Assembly: GCF_002356115.1 (NCBI RefSeq)
Contig: NZ_AP014836.1
Location: 1,375,001-1,439,000 of the forward strand
Length of the DNA stretch: 64,000 nucleotides
Reading direction: 5' to 3'
Source: Candidatus Nitrosoglobus terrae
Lineage (GTDB): Bacteria > Pseudomonadota > Gammaproteobacteria > Nitrosococcales > Nitrosococcaceae
Shown here: positions 33,047-42,979 of the stretch, one piece after another
Numbering within the stretch: position 1 is the first letter of the stretch
Layout: each line of letters opens with the position of its first letter
Program-made: the position numbers and the translations under genes
Notes under the pieces: model-generated
The model's input: the letters and a program-made list of their open reading frames with translations, nothing else
Told to the model about the DNA's origin: nothing
Databases searched by the model: none

Positions 33047-33502
33047 TCAAAATTCTGGTACTAGTCGAGCTTTTTTAATATTCTCTAATGACAATTCAAT
33101 CTCTTCATTTTCCATCAAAATCACTACATAATCACCATGAATTTCTTTAAGTAAACCTTTAAATTTACAACGCCCGTTTAATGGTGTCTTTAACACAATA
33201 GAAACATCTTTCCCCGTAAAACGTCTAAAGTGCTCTCTATTAAACAGCGGTCGATCTAATCCAGGGGAAGAAACTTCTAAAATATATGCTGATGCTATTA
33301 GCTCTTCCACATTTAATAAAGCGCTAACCTGATGACTCGTTCGCTCACAATCTTCTAATGTAATCCCAGAAGGGGCATCAATATATATCCGTAAAAGTAC
33401 CTTTTTACCTCGTATTAATAGATTCTCGACTCCTAATAATTCATAGCCTAAAGCAGTAACCACGGGTTCCACTAGTTTTCTAGTTTTTTCATCGCCCCAC
33501 AT
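33047..33502 (-). CDS. rimP: Ribosome maturation factor RimP
   Basis: Needed for 30S subunit maturation. The 151-residue protein has the usual two domains with the conserved YILEVSSPGLDRPLF (about 82-96) and RIYIDAPSGITLEDC. First protein-coding gene of the nusA-infB operon, just downstream of the initiator tRNA gene, as in E. coli metY-rimP-nusA. Confidence 0.97.
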   Translation of the reverse strand: MWGDEKTRKLVEPVVTALGYELLGVENLLIRGKKVLLRIYIDAPSGITLEDCERTSHQVSALLNVEELIASAYILEVSSPGLDRPLFNREHFRRFTGKDVSIVLKTPLNGRCKFKGLLKEIHGDYVVILMENEEIELSLENIKKARLVPEF

Positions 33503-33514
33503 ATAGCTAAAAAC

Positions 33515-33540
33515 AAAAAAGGGCCAGTGGCCCCAATCTT
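33515..33540 (-). terminator. Terminator/attenuator between initiator tRNA and rimP
   Basis: On the reverse strand GGGCC-ACT-GGCCC (within 33521-33533) is followed by six T (33515-33520). It lies between the tRNA and rimP, so it would end the tRNA transcript while allowing some read-through to rimP-nusA. The forward orientation is also followed by CTTTTT. Confidence 0.7.
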
Positions 33541-33644
33541 TTTATTCTCTGATTAATATAATAGAGATAGAAACACTATAGAAAAATTTATGTATTATAG
33601 ATACATACATTAAATCTATATCTTGGGTTTTACTATCTTAAATT

Positions 33645-33721
<77 letters not shown>

Positions 33722-33865
33722 TTCGTAATTCCAACATATTTTTACATGATACTTAATATATAGAAAATTTTCAAGTAGCTACACTAAAAATGCTTTCTTA
33801 ATGCAAGTATTTTTATATAAAATAATAGCACTACATACCAGAGTCTAAAATGAACCAAATTAAAA

Positions 33866-34750
33866 ATGGAATCTCCTACCCAGCAACTCATTGAAAAAAC
33901 ATCCAATCTCCTTGATCGGCTGGAAGGTTTACTCGTTCCCCAAGCACCGATACCAGATTGGGAGCATTCAATTGCCTTTCGTTGGCGCCGAATACATTTA
34001 CAAAATTCCGGTTATTTAGAGGCAGTATCTTATATTCACAATATCCAATTAAGCGATCTCCGTGGTATTGAATTCCAAAAACAACAGTTAGTTCAAAACA
34101 CCCGCCAATTTCTCTCCGGTTTACCGGCAAATAATGCTCTTCTTTGGGGAACTAGAGGTACTGGTAAATCTTCACTTATCAAAGCCTTACTTAACGCTTT
34201 TGCTAAACAAGGCCTACGGCTTATCGAAGTAAATCGACATGAGTTGGTAAATTTACCCGATATTATAACACCTCTCACTCAGCGCCCAGAGCGTTTTATT
34301 TTATTTTGCGATGACCTCTCCTTTGAAGCCGATGACCCTAGCTATAAGGCCCTTAAAGTAGTCCTTGATGGATCGGTTAGTGCTACTCCCGAAAATATTC
34401 TCGTTTACGCTACTTCCAATCGTCGCCATCTACTACCTGAATATATGGAAGAAAACCAGCGGTCTCGGCTAGAAAAAGGAGAAATCCATCATGCTGAAGC
34501 AATAGAGGAGAAAGTAGCGCTTTCTGATCGGTTTGGACTCTGGCTGTCTTTTTACCCTTTTGATCAACAACATTATATTGAGATTGTTAACGCTTGGCTT
34601 CAGCACTATGGTATTACTGCGGAGTTAAGGAATCAGGCTACCGAAGCTGCTCTACAATGGGCTTTACTTAGAGGATCTCGCAGTGGCCGTACCGCATGGC
34701 AGTTTGCTCGTGATTTTTCTGGTCGCTATAAACTTAACAATACTTTATAA
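33866..34750 (+). CDS. DUF815 family AAA+ ATP-binding protein
   Basis: This 294-residue protein has Walker A GTRGTGKSS (about 95-103), Walker B FILFCDDLSF (about 144-153), sensor-1 VYATSNRRHLLP and the SDRFGLWLSFYPF element, all hallmarks of DUF815, a widespread AAA+ family with no settled function. The N-terminal 90 residues are variable. No signal peptide. It is 22 bases upstream of the broken dapC and may share its transcript. The motifs are clear; the role is unknown. Confidence 0.88.
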   Translation: MESPTQQLIEKTSNLLDRLEGLLVPQAPIPDWEHSIAFRWRRIHLQNSGYLEAVSYIHNIQLSDLRGIEFQKQQLVQNTRQFLSGLPANNALLWGTRGTGKSSLIKALLNAFAKQGLRLIEVNRHELVNLPDIITPLTQRPERFILFCDDLSFEADDPSYKALKVVLDGSVSATPENILVYATSNRRHLLPEYMEENQRSRLEKGEIHHAEAIEEKVALSDRFGLWLSFYPFDQQHYIEIVNAWLQHYGITAELRNQATEAALQWALLRGSRSGRTAWQFARDFSGRYKLNNTL

Positions 34751-34772
34751 GTTTTAACAGCTTACTCCTCCC

Positions 34773-35864
34773 ATGATAAATCCTAGATTTACTAAACTAC
34801 AATCTTACCCCTTTGAGCGCCTAGCTCAACTGATCCAAGGAATTACTCCATCAGCATCAAAATCCCCTATCACCCTCTCCATTAGTGAACTAAAGCATGC
34901 CACACTTAGTTTTATTATCGAAACCGCTATTAGCCACTTACAAGAAGGTCTATCCATTTACCCTACAACACGAGATACTATAGCTCTCTGAAAAACTATT
35001 GCTAATTGGCTAATCCAGCGCTTTTATTTACAGGTAGAGACAATTGACTCCGAGCGCCATATTTTACCCATTATATGGAACACGTGAAAGGCTCTTTGCA
35101 ATTGCTCATGAAAATAATTTTATACCCAATTACCACACTGTACCTACACAAGTATGGCAACGTTGCCAACTTCTCTATCTCTGCTCACCTAATAACCCTA
35201 CTGGTGTAGTTCTAGATTTAAAAACACTTATGGAACTTATTGAGCTAGCGCAACGTTTTGATTTTGTTATTGCTGCAGATGAATGTTATTCTGAGATTTA
35301 TTTTAACGAAGATAATCCACCACTCAGCCTACTGCAGGCCGCCATCCAAGCTGGTTTAAATGATTTTCGCCACTGCTTAGTATTTCATAGCCTATCTAAA
35401 CGATCTAATGTACCTAGATTACGCTCAGGTTTTGTAGCAGGGGATAGTCATATTATCCAGCAGTTCCTGTGCTATCGCACCTATCATGACTGTGCCATGT
35501 CACCACTAGTACAAACCACTAGTATTGCAGCTTGGGGTGATGAACAACATGTCATAGAAAATTGCCAAATTTACCAAGAAAATTTGCTGCCGTGTTAGAT
35601 ATCCTAGCACCTGTAATACCTATCTCTTTGCCTGAAGCAGGCTTTTATCTCTGGCTAGAAACACCCATCTCTAGCACTGATTTTACTCGTAAGCTATATC
35701 AGCATGAAAATATATTAGTATTACCGGGCTGCTTTTTTGCCTGGGAGATTAATGGCATTAATTTAGGAGATCGGCGGGTACGTTTAGCGCTCGTAGCTCC
35801 AATGGATGAATGTATTGAAGCAGCACGGCGAATTAAAAATTTCATGCTTACTTTTTGCAAATAA
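34773..35864 (+). pseudogene. dapC: Broken N-succinyldiaminopimelate aminotransferase gene
   Basis: The remnant retains the family N-terminus (MINPRFTKLQSYPFERL, LSISELKHAT, YPTTRD), the LLYLCSPNNPTG segment, the pyridoxal Lys in HSLSKRSN and the C-terminal GDRRVRLALVAP. It carries at least four lesions. A TGA at 34989 replaces an Arg codon. A one-base insertion near 35072 disrupts ILPINGTRE. About 40 residues, including the expected NPFYQIYEGA-type substrate-site segment, are missing near 35105. A frameshift lies near 35582. Because dapD and dapE directly follow and look intact, the aminotransferase step of lysine/peptidoglycan synthesis is presumably done by another enzyme such as ArgD. Confidence 0.9.
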
Positions 35865-35884
35865 AAATTATTAAGGAATTACTT

Positions 35885-36706
35885 ATGAATAGTACCCAAG
35901 CAATTATTGAAGAGGCTTTTGAACGTCGAGCTGAGATCAATCCGCGTAAAGCAGAAGCTTTAGTCAAGGACGCTATAGAGGAGGTAATCCAACAGCTAGA
36001 TACCGGTCAAATTCGAGTTGCAGAGAAAAAAAATGGTCAATGGGAAGTCAACGAGTGGCTGAAAAAAGCAGTTCTTCTCTCGTTTCGTCTCTCGGATAAT
36101 ACTTTTATCAAAGGTGGCTTTACAAATTACTTTGACAAAGTTCCTTCAAAATATGCAGATTATAGTTCCCGAGATTTCCGCAAAGATAGTGTTCGTGTTG
36201 TACCGCCTGCCGCTGTACGTAAAGGTGCTTTTATTGCCCCTAGCGTCGTTCTGATGCCCTCTTACGTGAATATTGGCGCTTATATTGATCAAGGAACCAT
36301 GGTAGATACTTGGGCAACAGTAGGATCTTGTGCTCAGATTGGAAAAAATGTACATCTCTCTGGAGGTGTTGGTATTGGGGGTGTACTGGAACCTCTCCAA
36401 GCTAAGCCTACCATTATCGAAGATAACTGCTTTATTGGTGCTCGATCAGAAGTTGTAGAGGGAGTCATTGTAGAAACGGGATCAGTACTTTCAATGGGAG
36501 TATTCATTGGCCAAAGTACTAAGATCTACAATCGAGAAACAGGGGAAATTAACTACGGCCGTGTTCCTGCAGGATCAGTGGTTGTACCAGGCAATCTACC
36601 CTCTCAGGACGGGAAATACAGTCTTTATTGCGCAGTTATTGTCAAACAAGTTGATGAGAAAACCCGTAGTAAAGTAGAGATTAATGATCTGCTTCGGGAT
36701 ATTTAG
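35885..36706 (+). CDS. dapD: Tetrahydrodipicolinate N-succinyltransferase
   Basis: Third-stage enzyme of the succinylase branch of diaminopimelate/lysine synthesis. From 35885 it is 273 residues, equal to E. coli DapD, with the left-handed beta-helix hexapeptide repeats (about 125-225) and the conserved [13 protein letters not shown] and [16 protein letters not shown] chose ATG 35885 because AAGGA stands eight bases before it and the next ten upstream residues are not conserved. It follows the dapC remnant and precedes dapE by 87 bases. Confidence 0.97.
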   Translation: MNSTQAIIEEAFERRAEINPRKAEALVKDAIEEVIQQLDTGQIRVAEKKNGQWEVNEWLKKAVLLSFRLSDNTFIKGGFTNYFDKVPSKYADYSSRDFRKDSVRVVPPAAVRKGAFIAPSVVLMPSYVNIGAYIDQGTMVDTWATVGSCAQIGKNVHLSGGVGIGGVLEPLQAKPTIIEDNCFIGARSEVVEGVIVETGSVLSMGVFIGQSTKIYNRETGEINYGRVPAGSVVVPGNLPSQDGKYSLYCAVIVKQVDEKTRSKVEINDLLRDI

Positions 36707-36793
36707 GTATTTAACGCTCATAAAACTTAATTAAAACCCATTAATACTATCTTTACTTTATTTCTTTACGTAATCCACTAATTACCCATCCAT

Positions 36794-37924
36794 ATGTCTG
36801 CTACCCTAGATCTCACTAAAAAACTCATTGGCTGCGCTTCTGTAACCCCTAATGATGCGGGCTGCCAAACCATTTTAGCTCAACGTCTAATGGCTATAGG
36901 TTTTCAGGCTGAACCTATGCCTTTTGGTGAGGTGGAGAATATCTGGCTACGACGCGGCCAAAAAGCGCCATTATTTGTTTTTGCAGGCCATACTGATGTT
37001 GTACCTTCTGGGCCGCAAAATAAATGGCTGACTGATCCTTTTATCCCAAAAATTCATGATGGAATGCTCTATGGTCGTGGGGCTGCGGATATGAAAGGAG
37101 GTCTTGCGGCTATGATAACTGCCAGCGAGCAATTTATTACTACCCATCCAGATCATCTAGGATCTATCGCTTTCCTGATTACTAGCGATGAGGAAGGTCC
37201 AGCAATCGATGGAACTGCTAGGGTGGTGGAAATCTTAGAAGCCCGGGGTGAAAAAATCGACTATTGCTTAATAGGAGAGCCTACGAGCTATCTACAAGTA
37301 GGAGATAGGGTTAAAAATGGACGACGAGGATCTCTCAATGGCCGACTAACCATACAGGGAATACAAGGCCATATAGCTTACCCACAACTTGCTGATAATC
37401 CAATACATCATTTCGCGCCAGCCTTGGTGGCGCTATGTGCAACTGAATGGGATCAAGGAAACAAGGATTTTCCTCCAACAAGTTTCCAAATTTCAAATAT
37501 TCATTCAGGGACAGGGGCTGCTAACGTCATTCCGGGGGAGTTAGAGGTATTATTTAATTTTCGCTACTCTACTGAGGTCACTTATCAGCAGCTCCAAGAG
37601 CGAACTGCTGAAATATTATCCCAATACGATCTTAAATATAAAATTGACTGGGCTTTATCTGGTAAACCATTTCAAACCAAGGAAGGTAAACTGATAATTG
37701 CAGTATCCCAAGCTATAAAAGATATTACTGGACTTAAAACAGATCTCTCTACAACCGGAGGTACTTCAGATGGAAGATTTATCGCCCCCACAGGCGCTCA
37801 GGTCATAGAACTTGGGCTGGTTAACGCCACTATTCACAAAATAGACGAACATATTGCTATAGCCGATCTTGATAAATTATCGCAAATTTACCATCGTATA
37901 CTGGAAATCTTGCTGGCTCATTAA
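36794..37924 (+). CDS. dapE: Succinyl-diaminopimelate desuccinylase
   Basis: Zinc M20-family hydrolase that removes succinate to give LL-diaminopimelate. The 376-residue protein has [11 protein letters not shown] (first His and Asp ligands), [25 protein letters not shown] (Glu general base and ligand) and the C-terminal [12 protein letters not shown]. Length equals the E. coli enzyme. Together with dapD it shows use of the succinylase route despite the dead dapC. Confidence 0.97.
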   Translation: MSATLDLTKKLIGCASVTPNDAGCQTILAQRLMAIGFQAEPMPFGEVENIWLRRGQKAPLFVFAGHTDVVPSGPQNKWLTDPFIPKIHDGMLYGRGAADMKGGLAAMITASEQFITTHPDHLGSIAFLITSDEEGPAIDGTARVVEILEARGEKIDYCLIGEPTSYLQVGDRVKNGRRGSLNGRLTIQGIQGHIAYPQLADNPIHHFAPALVALCATEWDQGNKDFPPTSFQISNIHSGTGAANVIPGELEVLFNFRYSTEVTYQQLQERTAEILSQYDLKYKIDWALSGKPFQTKEGKLIIAVSQAIKDITGLKTDLSTTGGTSDGRFIAPTGAQVIELGLVNATIHKIDEHIAIADLDKLSQIYHRILEILLAH

Positions 37925-37942
37925 AAGATTTGAAATAAGATA

Positions 37943-38992
37943 CTATTTATTTACTATTAGCGACTCTATATAAAATGCTTCGATTTCTAGCAGCAAATCA
38001 TGTCTACAGATATCCCCTTGAAGAAATAATGCAGGCACACTATCGCCAAGGCGATCCTGTAAACGATGGGCAACGGATACCCAATCCACTCCCTGCCGTA
38101 AATATACCTTTAATGGACCAAGATCATTCAAGGTTTTAATTTTTAACCCATGCAACCGCTGCGCATTCTCTACTAACGCCTGTAGGTTATTAAGTGTCTC
38201 ATCTAATTGAGCTATAGGATCGCCCACATGTTGAGTTTCATGTCCAACAATACTCGCTGTTCCAGAAACATAGAGATGAACCTCATTGCTCCATTGTTTT
38301 AAGGTAGCACGGGAAAAAGAAGGGCTGCGAGGCGCATAACGAAATGGATAATGAAAGGCGCTAACTTGCCGTGGGTTTTCCACTCGAATTCCTGGCTCAG
38401 TAGCCGCCAAAAAATAAATCAGCATGCGCGAGGCTTCAGTGCCTATTGCGGTCGCTGCTACCAAGTAACGCTCAAAATTTGGAGTTGTTTCAAGAACTTG
38501 ATAGCGACCTAGGCAAAAAGCACGGTAGCGCTCCAATCCCCCCTCCTCTCGATGAATATCAGGCAGGTAATTCCATATCCGCAAAAGATAAGGATAGCCT
38601 AAGCGTTCCTGGCAGCTAAGAATTGATTGGTAAGCATCATAAGCCGCCTGCTCTAGCCCAGAGAATTCATTTTCCTCAAACTGCAAGTAACCAAACAATA
38701 TTGAATCCGTTCGGCTATAGTAAATGCCTCCCTTGCTATCATACCCTATCTCCGGTATGGAGGGGGCTCGCCAGACTTCCACGTTACCCCCCTCATTTAA
38801 CTCTGGTAATTCAACAGTGATTATTCGAGGATCATATATTTCTGTCTTCTGGCGACCAAAGTAAATAAGCCCTAAAAGACACCTCTCCTTTAGAATATCC
38901 GGGATATGGGCTATATTTTCATAGCTGATCTGGAACGGAGATTCATGGGCGCTTAAAGTTTGCAGCGGATGATTATTGCTCCCCACCGGCAA
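37943..38992 (-). CDS. XanB2/FkbO-like chorismatase
   Basis: This roughly 349-residue protein resembles the chorismatase family (FkbO, Hyg5, XanB2), which hydrolyses or rearranges chorismate to dihydroxycyclohexadiene acid or to 3-/4-hydroxybenzoate. Family elements: LRIWNYLPDIHREEGGLERY, RYLVAATAIGTE, ENPRQVSAFHYP, YAPRSPSFSRA and YVSGTASIVGHET. In Xanthomonas the XanB2 product feeds ubiquinone and aryl polyene pigment. Here it could supply 4-hydroxybenzoate for quinone synthesis, an inference. Starts considered: TTG at 38992 or GTG at 38986, with AGGAGG favouring either. Downstream of, and co-directional with, the glyoxylate aminotransferase. Confidence 0.82.
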   Translation of the reverse strand: MPVGSNNHPLQTLSAHESPFQISYENIAHIPDILKERCLLGLIYFGRQKTEIYDPRIITVELPELNEGGNVEVWRAPSIPEIGYDSKGGIYYSRTDSILFGYLQFEENEFSGLEQAAYDAYQSILSCQERLGYPYLLRIWNYLPDIHREEGGLERYRAFCLGRYQVLETTPNFERYLVAATAIGTEASRMLIYFLAATEPGIRVENPRQVSAFHYPFRYAPRSPSFSRATLKQWSNEVHLYVSGTASIVGHETQHVGDPIAQLDETLNNLQALVENAQRLHGLKIKTLNDLGPLKVYLRQGVDWVSVAHRLQDRLGDSVPALFLQGDICRHDLLLEIEAFYIESLIVNK

Positions 38993-39014
38993 TCTCCTCC
39001 TAGAGAAGGTATTT

Positions 39015-40190
39015 CTAAGCTGCCTCAGCAGCTACTCTAGTTGCAACTCCAAGCTCAATATTAGCACCTAATTCCTTAAGCACTGTTTCCAGTGCACTTA
39101 GAAAGATCAAAACATTACGTAGATTAGAGCCATAACCCATGATCCCAATCCGCCAAATTTTCCCTGCCATTTCTCCTAACCCTGCACCAATTTCTAATCC
39201 ATATTTCTGTAGCAACTGCGTACGCACTACAGCATCATTAATACCCTCAGGAATAATAATAGCATTGAGCTGAGGAAGACGGCTTTCTTTCTTGACCGCA
39301 AACGCTAATCCCATTGCTTCAATCCCAGCCCGTAGTGCTTGATGGTTACGTTGATGCCGTGCCCATGACTCCTCTATTCCTTCTTCTTGTAAAATAACCA
39401 AAGCCTCATGTAATCCATAAAGGGCATTAATAGGCGCCGTATGATGATAAGCCCGTTTACCTGCTCCTCCCCAATAACTCTTAACCAATCCTAGATCAAG
39501 AAACCAACTTTGTGCTTTAGTCTTTCGAGCTTGAATACGCGCCACAGCCCGTTCATTGAAACTCACTGGGGATAACCCTGGTGTACAGGAAAGACATTTC
39601 TGGCTACCTGAATAAACCGCATCAACACCCCATTCATCAATTTTCACTGGACTACCCCCCAAGGAAGTCACGGTATCTACAATGGTCAGACAGCCATAAC
39701 GATGAGCTAGTTCTACTAAAGTTTTTGCATCAGATTGAGCGCCAGTAGAGGTCTCTGCATGGACAAAGGCAACTACTTTGGTATCCGGGTGAGATTTAAG
39801 CGCCTCTTCAAGCTTATTAGGATCTACCGGATCTCCCCAAGAATCCTGAACCATAATGGGAATAGCACCGCAGCGCTCAGCGTTCTCCTTCATACGCCCG
39901 CCAAATACGCCATTTTGGCAGACAATCACCTTATCACCCGGCTCCAGTAAGTTTACAAAGCAGGTTTCCATTCCAGCGCTACCCGGTGCGGAAACAGCAA
40001 AAGTCAGATCATTTCGAGTTTGAAACGCATACTGCAACAAAATCTTCATTTCATCCATCATTGTAATGAAAGACGGATCTAAGTGGCCAATAGTGGGACG
40101 AGACAAAGCCTCAAGAATCCGGGGATTCACATCAGAGGGCCCTGGTCCCAATAAAATACGAACAGGTGGATGAAAGGAAGTAATAGGCAT
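39015..40190 (-). CDS. Alanine/serine-glyoxylate aminotransferase
   Basis: Class V PLP aminotransferase, 391 residues. It has the family start LLGPGPSDVNPRIL, the PLP Lys in YSGSQKCLSCTPGLSPV and an intact C-terminal domain. It would convert glyoxylate to glycine with alanine or serine as amino donor. With glycerate kinase next to it and glcD divergent, this fits recycling of RuBisCO's 2-phosphoglycolate. Donor specificity cannot be read. AGGAGA lies five bases before the ATG. Confidence 0.9.
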   Translation of the reverse strand: MPITSFHPPVRILLGPGPSDVNPRILEALSRPTIGHLDPSFITMMDEMKILLQYAFQTRNDLTFAVSAPGSAGMETCFVNLLEPGDKVIVCQNGVFGGRMKENAERCGAIPIMVQDSWGDPVDPNKLEEALKSHPDTKVVAFVHAETSTGAQSDAKTLVELAHRYGCLTIVDTVTSLGGSPVKIDEWGVDAVYSGSQKCLSCTPGLSPVSFNERAVARIQARKTKAQSWFLDLGLVKSYWGGAGKRAYHHTAPINALYGLHEALVILQEEGIEESWARHQRNHQALRAGIEAMGLAFAVKKESRLPQLNAIIIPEGINDAVVRTQLLQKYGLEIGAGLGEMAGKIWRIGIMGYGSNLRNVLIFLSALETVLKELGANIELGVATRVAAEAA

Positions 40191-40333
40191 TGGATTCTCC
40201 TCTAATCTGATAATAATTGCTAAAAATTAAATAATTGCACTCTAATAAAAATGCTTTACCATAATACTCATACTGGATAGGTTAATTTACCATGGATTGA
40301 GCTGTCCTATGAAAACAAATCCCCAACGCTCTG

Positions 40334-41431
40334 TTAAGATAATATTCTTTTCCGAGCCTTAAGAAACTGCCGATCTGCATTAATCTTTAGAACCAAATCA
40401 GCACGCACCGACATCTCATCCAGCATATATTCTGTCAGCCGCTGAAAATGCATGATAAATCGCTTCAGTTCATCCGTATCCATTATTCGTCGTGCAGAAT
40501 TTGCCCCACCCTCTTTCAAAAGCCTACGAGCAAGCTGCTGCTCCTGCTCCAGCCGCTGGGCATAAGCCACCTTAAATTCTGGTATCTCAAGTAAAAGAAG
40601 CTTATCTAATAGGCTGAATAACTGAGCATATTGCCTTCCCAAAGCTCGATTTACATAATATCGCCATACTCCATCTGGATCCTCTTCTGCTTCTAATCTA
40701 TTGATCGATCTTGCTAGCTGATGATCAGGTTCAGGTCGAGCACCCACGCACCATCCTTCAAATAAAACAATATCTGGTCGCCCCTGAAAAATAAGCTCTT
40801 TTTCCTCGGGTAACTGATCATCTAACGCTTTATCAAAAATGGGTAGCCTAATTGAAGAATTTGGGCGCGCTGCTTTTAGTGATTTAAAAATGCTAATAGC
40901 AAGCACTACATTATGAGTACCCGGAACCCCTCTGGTAATCAATAACGGATGAACTTCAGCTGCTAACCGTTGGCGCTCAGATCGAGTAAGATAAAAATTA
41001 TCAATCGATACGCTGACCGCCCGCTGGCTAAAACCTGTCTCAAGAATCACCTGGAGCAAAGCACAGAGCGTTGATTTTCCAGACCCTTGAGCACCATTAA
41101 TACCTAATATAAATACATCTTTCAAAACTCGCTTTCGTTCTTCAACTACCCATTCAGCCAATGGTAGATAAACGCGCCATATCACCTGTGGGTCTATGGT
41201 TATCCCTAGCTGTTGGCATTTCGCTTCAAAAACGGGATAAACACACTGTAATTGCTGGCATTTTTGCTCCAACTTATGGTAGATATTCGCATATGTACCC
41301 CAGAAATTATCAGTAGCAGCCTCTAAGCGCTCTAAAGCATATCGGATAGTGTGGTCGTTGAAATTCCTTTCTTTTCTTCCTAACTGGTGAAGGATATTAG
41401 AGATAGATGGGTATATACTTATGGCTACCAT
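40334..41431 (-). CDS. D-glycerate 3-kinase (plant GLYK-type)
   Basis: This 365-residue P-loop kinase has Walker A GAQGSGKST (about 131-139), SIDNFYLTRSER (about 158-169), RGVPGTHN, and the distinctive FEGWCVGARP. That combination marks the plant and cyanobacterial glycerate 3-kinase rather than the bacterial GlxK/GarK families. It would phosphorylate glycerate to 3-phosphoglycerate at the end of photorespiratory salvage. It lies 143 bases upstream of the aminotransferase, same strand, and is divergent from glcD across only about 55 bases. An uncharacterised related kinase activity remains possible. Confidence 0.85.
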   Translation of the reverse strand: MVAISIYPSISNILHQLGRKERNFNDHTIRYALERLEAATDNFWGTYANIYHKLEQKCQQLQCVYPVFEAKCQQLGITIDPQVIWRVYLPLAEWVVEERKRVLKDVFILGINGAQGSGKSTLCALLQVILETGFSQRAVSVSIDNFYLTRSERQRLAAEVHPLLITRGVPGTHNVVLAISIFKSLKAARPNSSIRLPIFDKALDDQLPEEKELIFQGRPDIVLFEGWCVGARPEPDHQLARSINRLEAEEDPDGVWRYYVNRALGRQYAQLFSLLDKLLLLEIPEFKVAYAQRLEQEQQLARRLLKEGGANSARRIMDTDELKRFIMHFQRLTEYMLDEMSVRADLVLKINADRQFLKARKRILS

Positions 41432-41473
41432 AGATAAGTTATCGATTATAGAATAAATTATTCACTACCTCAT

Positions 41474-41480
41474 AGGAGGG
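41474..41480 (+). promoter_or_regulatory. glcD: Ribosome binding site that fixes a CTG start for glcD
   Basis: AGGAGGG (41474-41480) is followed by TAA (41481-41483), which closes the upstream frame, and by CTG at 41487, six bases after the last G. No ATG, GTG or TTG exists in frame before 41688. Confidence 0.7.
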
Positions 41481-41486
41481 TAAAAT

Positions 41487-42974
41487 CTGTTATCTATATT
41501 AGAGCCTGCTATCCATAACATAGATAGAAAGAGGCTAATTAAAGAGTTTTGTACTTTTCTCCCAGCGGGGGCTATCTTCTCTGAAGAAGAAGATTTACGA
41601 CCCTATGAGTGCGATGGACTTTCCGCCTACCGAACTCTTCCATGGCTAGTAGTACTACCAGAAACCATAGCCCAAATCCAGAAGATCTTGCAAATTTGCC
41701 ATCGCTGGAATATTCCCGTAGTACCTCGGGGGGCTGGTACTGGGCTTTCTGGCGGCGCTCTACCTTTAAGTAATGGTGTGCTGTTAAGCTTAGCTAAATT
41801 TAATCATATTCTTGCCATTGATCCTCACAACCGTACCGCCAAAGTACAACCGGGCGTACGTAACCTAGCTATTTCCAAAGCAGCAGCACCTTATAAACTT
41901 TATTACGCCCCCGATCCCTCCTCGCAAATCGCTTGTACTATTGGCGGTAATGTAGCCGAAAACTCCGGCGGTGTTCACTGCCTTAAATACGGGCTTACGA
42001 TCCATAATGTTTTAGCGCTCAAAATACTCACCATGGCTGGGGATCAGATCTCTCTTGGTGGGACAGCTTTAGATTCCCCAGGCTATGATCTGATGGCTTT
42101 AACGATGGGATCAGAAGGATTGCTTGGGGTGATTATTGAAGTTACAGTAAAACTACTCCCTCTTCCTGAGCGCGCTCAGGTGATTTTAGCTGCCTTTAAT
42201 GAGATAACTAAAGCAGGGGCTGCTATAAGCGGTATTATTAGCGCAGGGATTATCCCAGCTGGGCTAGAAATGATGGATAATTTAGCTATCCGTGCAGTTG
42301 AAGACTTTGCTCATTCTGGCTACCCGCGGGATGCCACTGCCATATTATTATGTGAATTAGATGGCAACAATGTAGAAGTTTCCTATCAAGTCCATAAAGT
42401 CAAAAAATTATTATCTCATTATGGGGCAACCGAAATTCGAATTGCTAAAGACGATCAGGAGCGGGCAGCTTTATGGAAAGGACGTAAATCCGCTTTTCCT
42501 GCTATGGGTCGAATTTCGCCTGATTATTATTGTATGGATGGCACTATTCCTCGCAAACGTTTACCTGAAGTTCTAGCGCAAATTAATAAACTGTCACAAG
42601 AATACAAATTACCGGTAGCTAACGTATTTCACGCGGGTGATGGGAATTTACACCCACTTATTCTTTACGATGCCAATCAACCCGGAGAATTAGCCCGCGC
42701 TGAACAGCTAGGGGCTAAAATCCTAGAACTTTGCCTTGCTGTTGGCGGTACGATTACCGGTGAGCATGGGGTGGGTATAGAAAAGATAAACCAAATGTGT
42801 ATTCAGTTTAATGCGGATGAGTTACAGCAATTTCATGCGCTAAAAGCGGCCTTTGATCCTAAAGGGCTGCTAAATCCAGGAAAAGCGATCCCTAGCTTAC
42901 ACCGATGCGCTGAATTTGGAGCTATGCATGTACACCAAGGTAAGATTCCCTTCCCCGATTTGGAGAGATTTTAA
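41487..42974 (+). CDS. glcD: Glycolate oxidase FAD subunit GlcD, apparent CTG start
   Basis: FAD-linked dehydrogenase that oxidises glycolate to glyoxylate. From CTG 41487 it is 495 residues, close to E. coli GlcD. Residues before the first canonical start (TTG 41688) are conserved family text: LLSILEPAI at the very start, then PYECDGLSAYRT and LVVLPE. So translation from 41688 would remove 67 needed residues. Later elements: PRGAGTGLSGGA and SSQIACTIGGNVAENSGG for FAD, and GEHGVG near the C-terminus. GlcE and GlcF do not follow; the next gene is convergent. The CTG could be a true start codon or a mutated ATG. Confidence 0.9.
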   Translation: MLSILEPAIHNIDRKRLIKEFCTFLPAGAIFSEEEDLRPYECDGLSAYRTLPWLVVLPETIAQIQKILQICHRWNIPVVPRGAGTGLSGGALPLSNGVLLSLAKFNHILAIDPHNRTAKVQPGVRNLAISKAAAPYKLYYAPDPSSQIACTIGGNVAENSGGVHCLKYGLTIHNVLALKILTMAGDQISLGGTALDSPGYDLMALTMGSEGLLGVIIEVTVKLLPLPERAQVILAAFNEITKAGAAISGIISAGIIPAGLEMMDNLAIRAVEDFAHSGYPRDATAILLCELDGNNVEVSYQVHKVKKLLSHYGATEIRIAKDDQERAALWKGRKSAFPAMGRISPDYYCMDGTIPRKRLPEVLAQINKLSQEYKLPVANVFHAGDGNLHPLILYDANQPGELARAEQLGAKILELCLAVGGTITGEHGVGIEKINQMCIQFNADELQQFHALKAAFDPKGLLNPGKAIPSLHRCAEFGAMHVHQGKIPFPDLERF

Positions 42975-42979
42975 ATCCT

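Noticed and set aside
33003-33050. Longer NusA start
   Set aside because: The conserved NusA N-terminus begins at 33002 with its own G-rich ribosome site; the extra 16 residues are unrelated.
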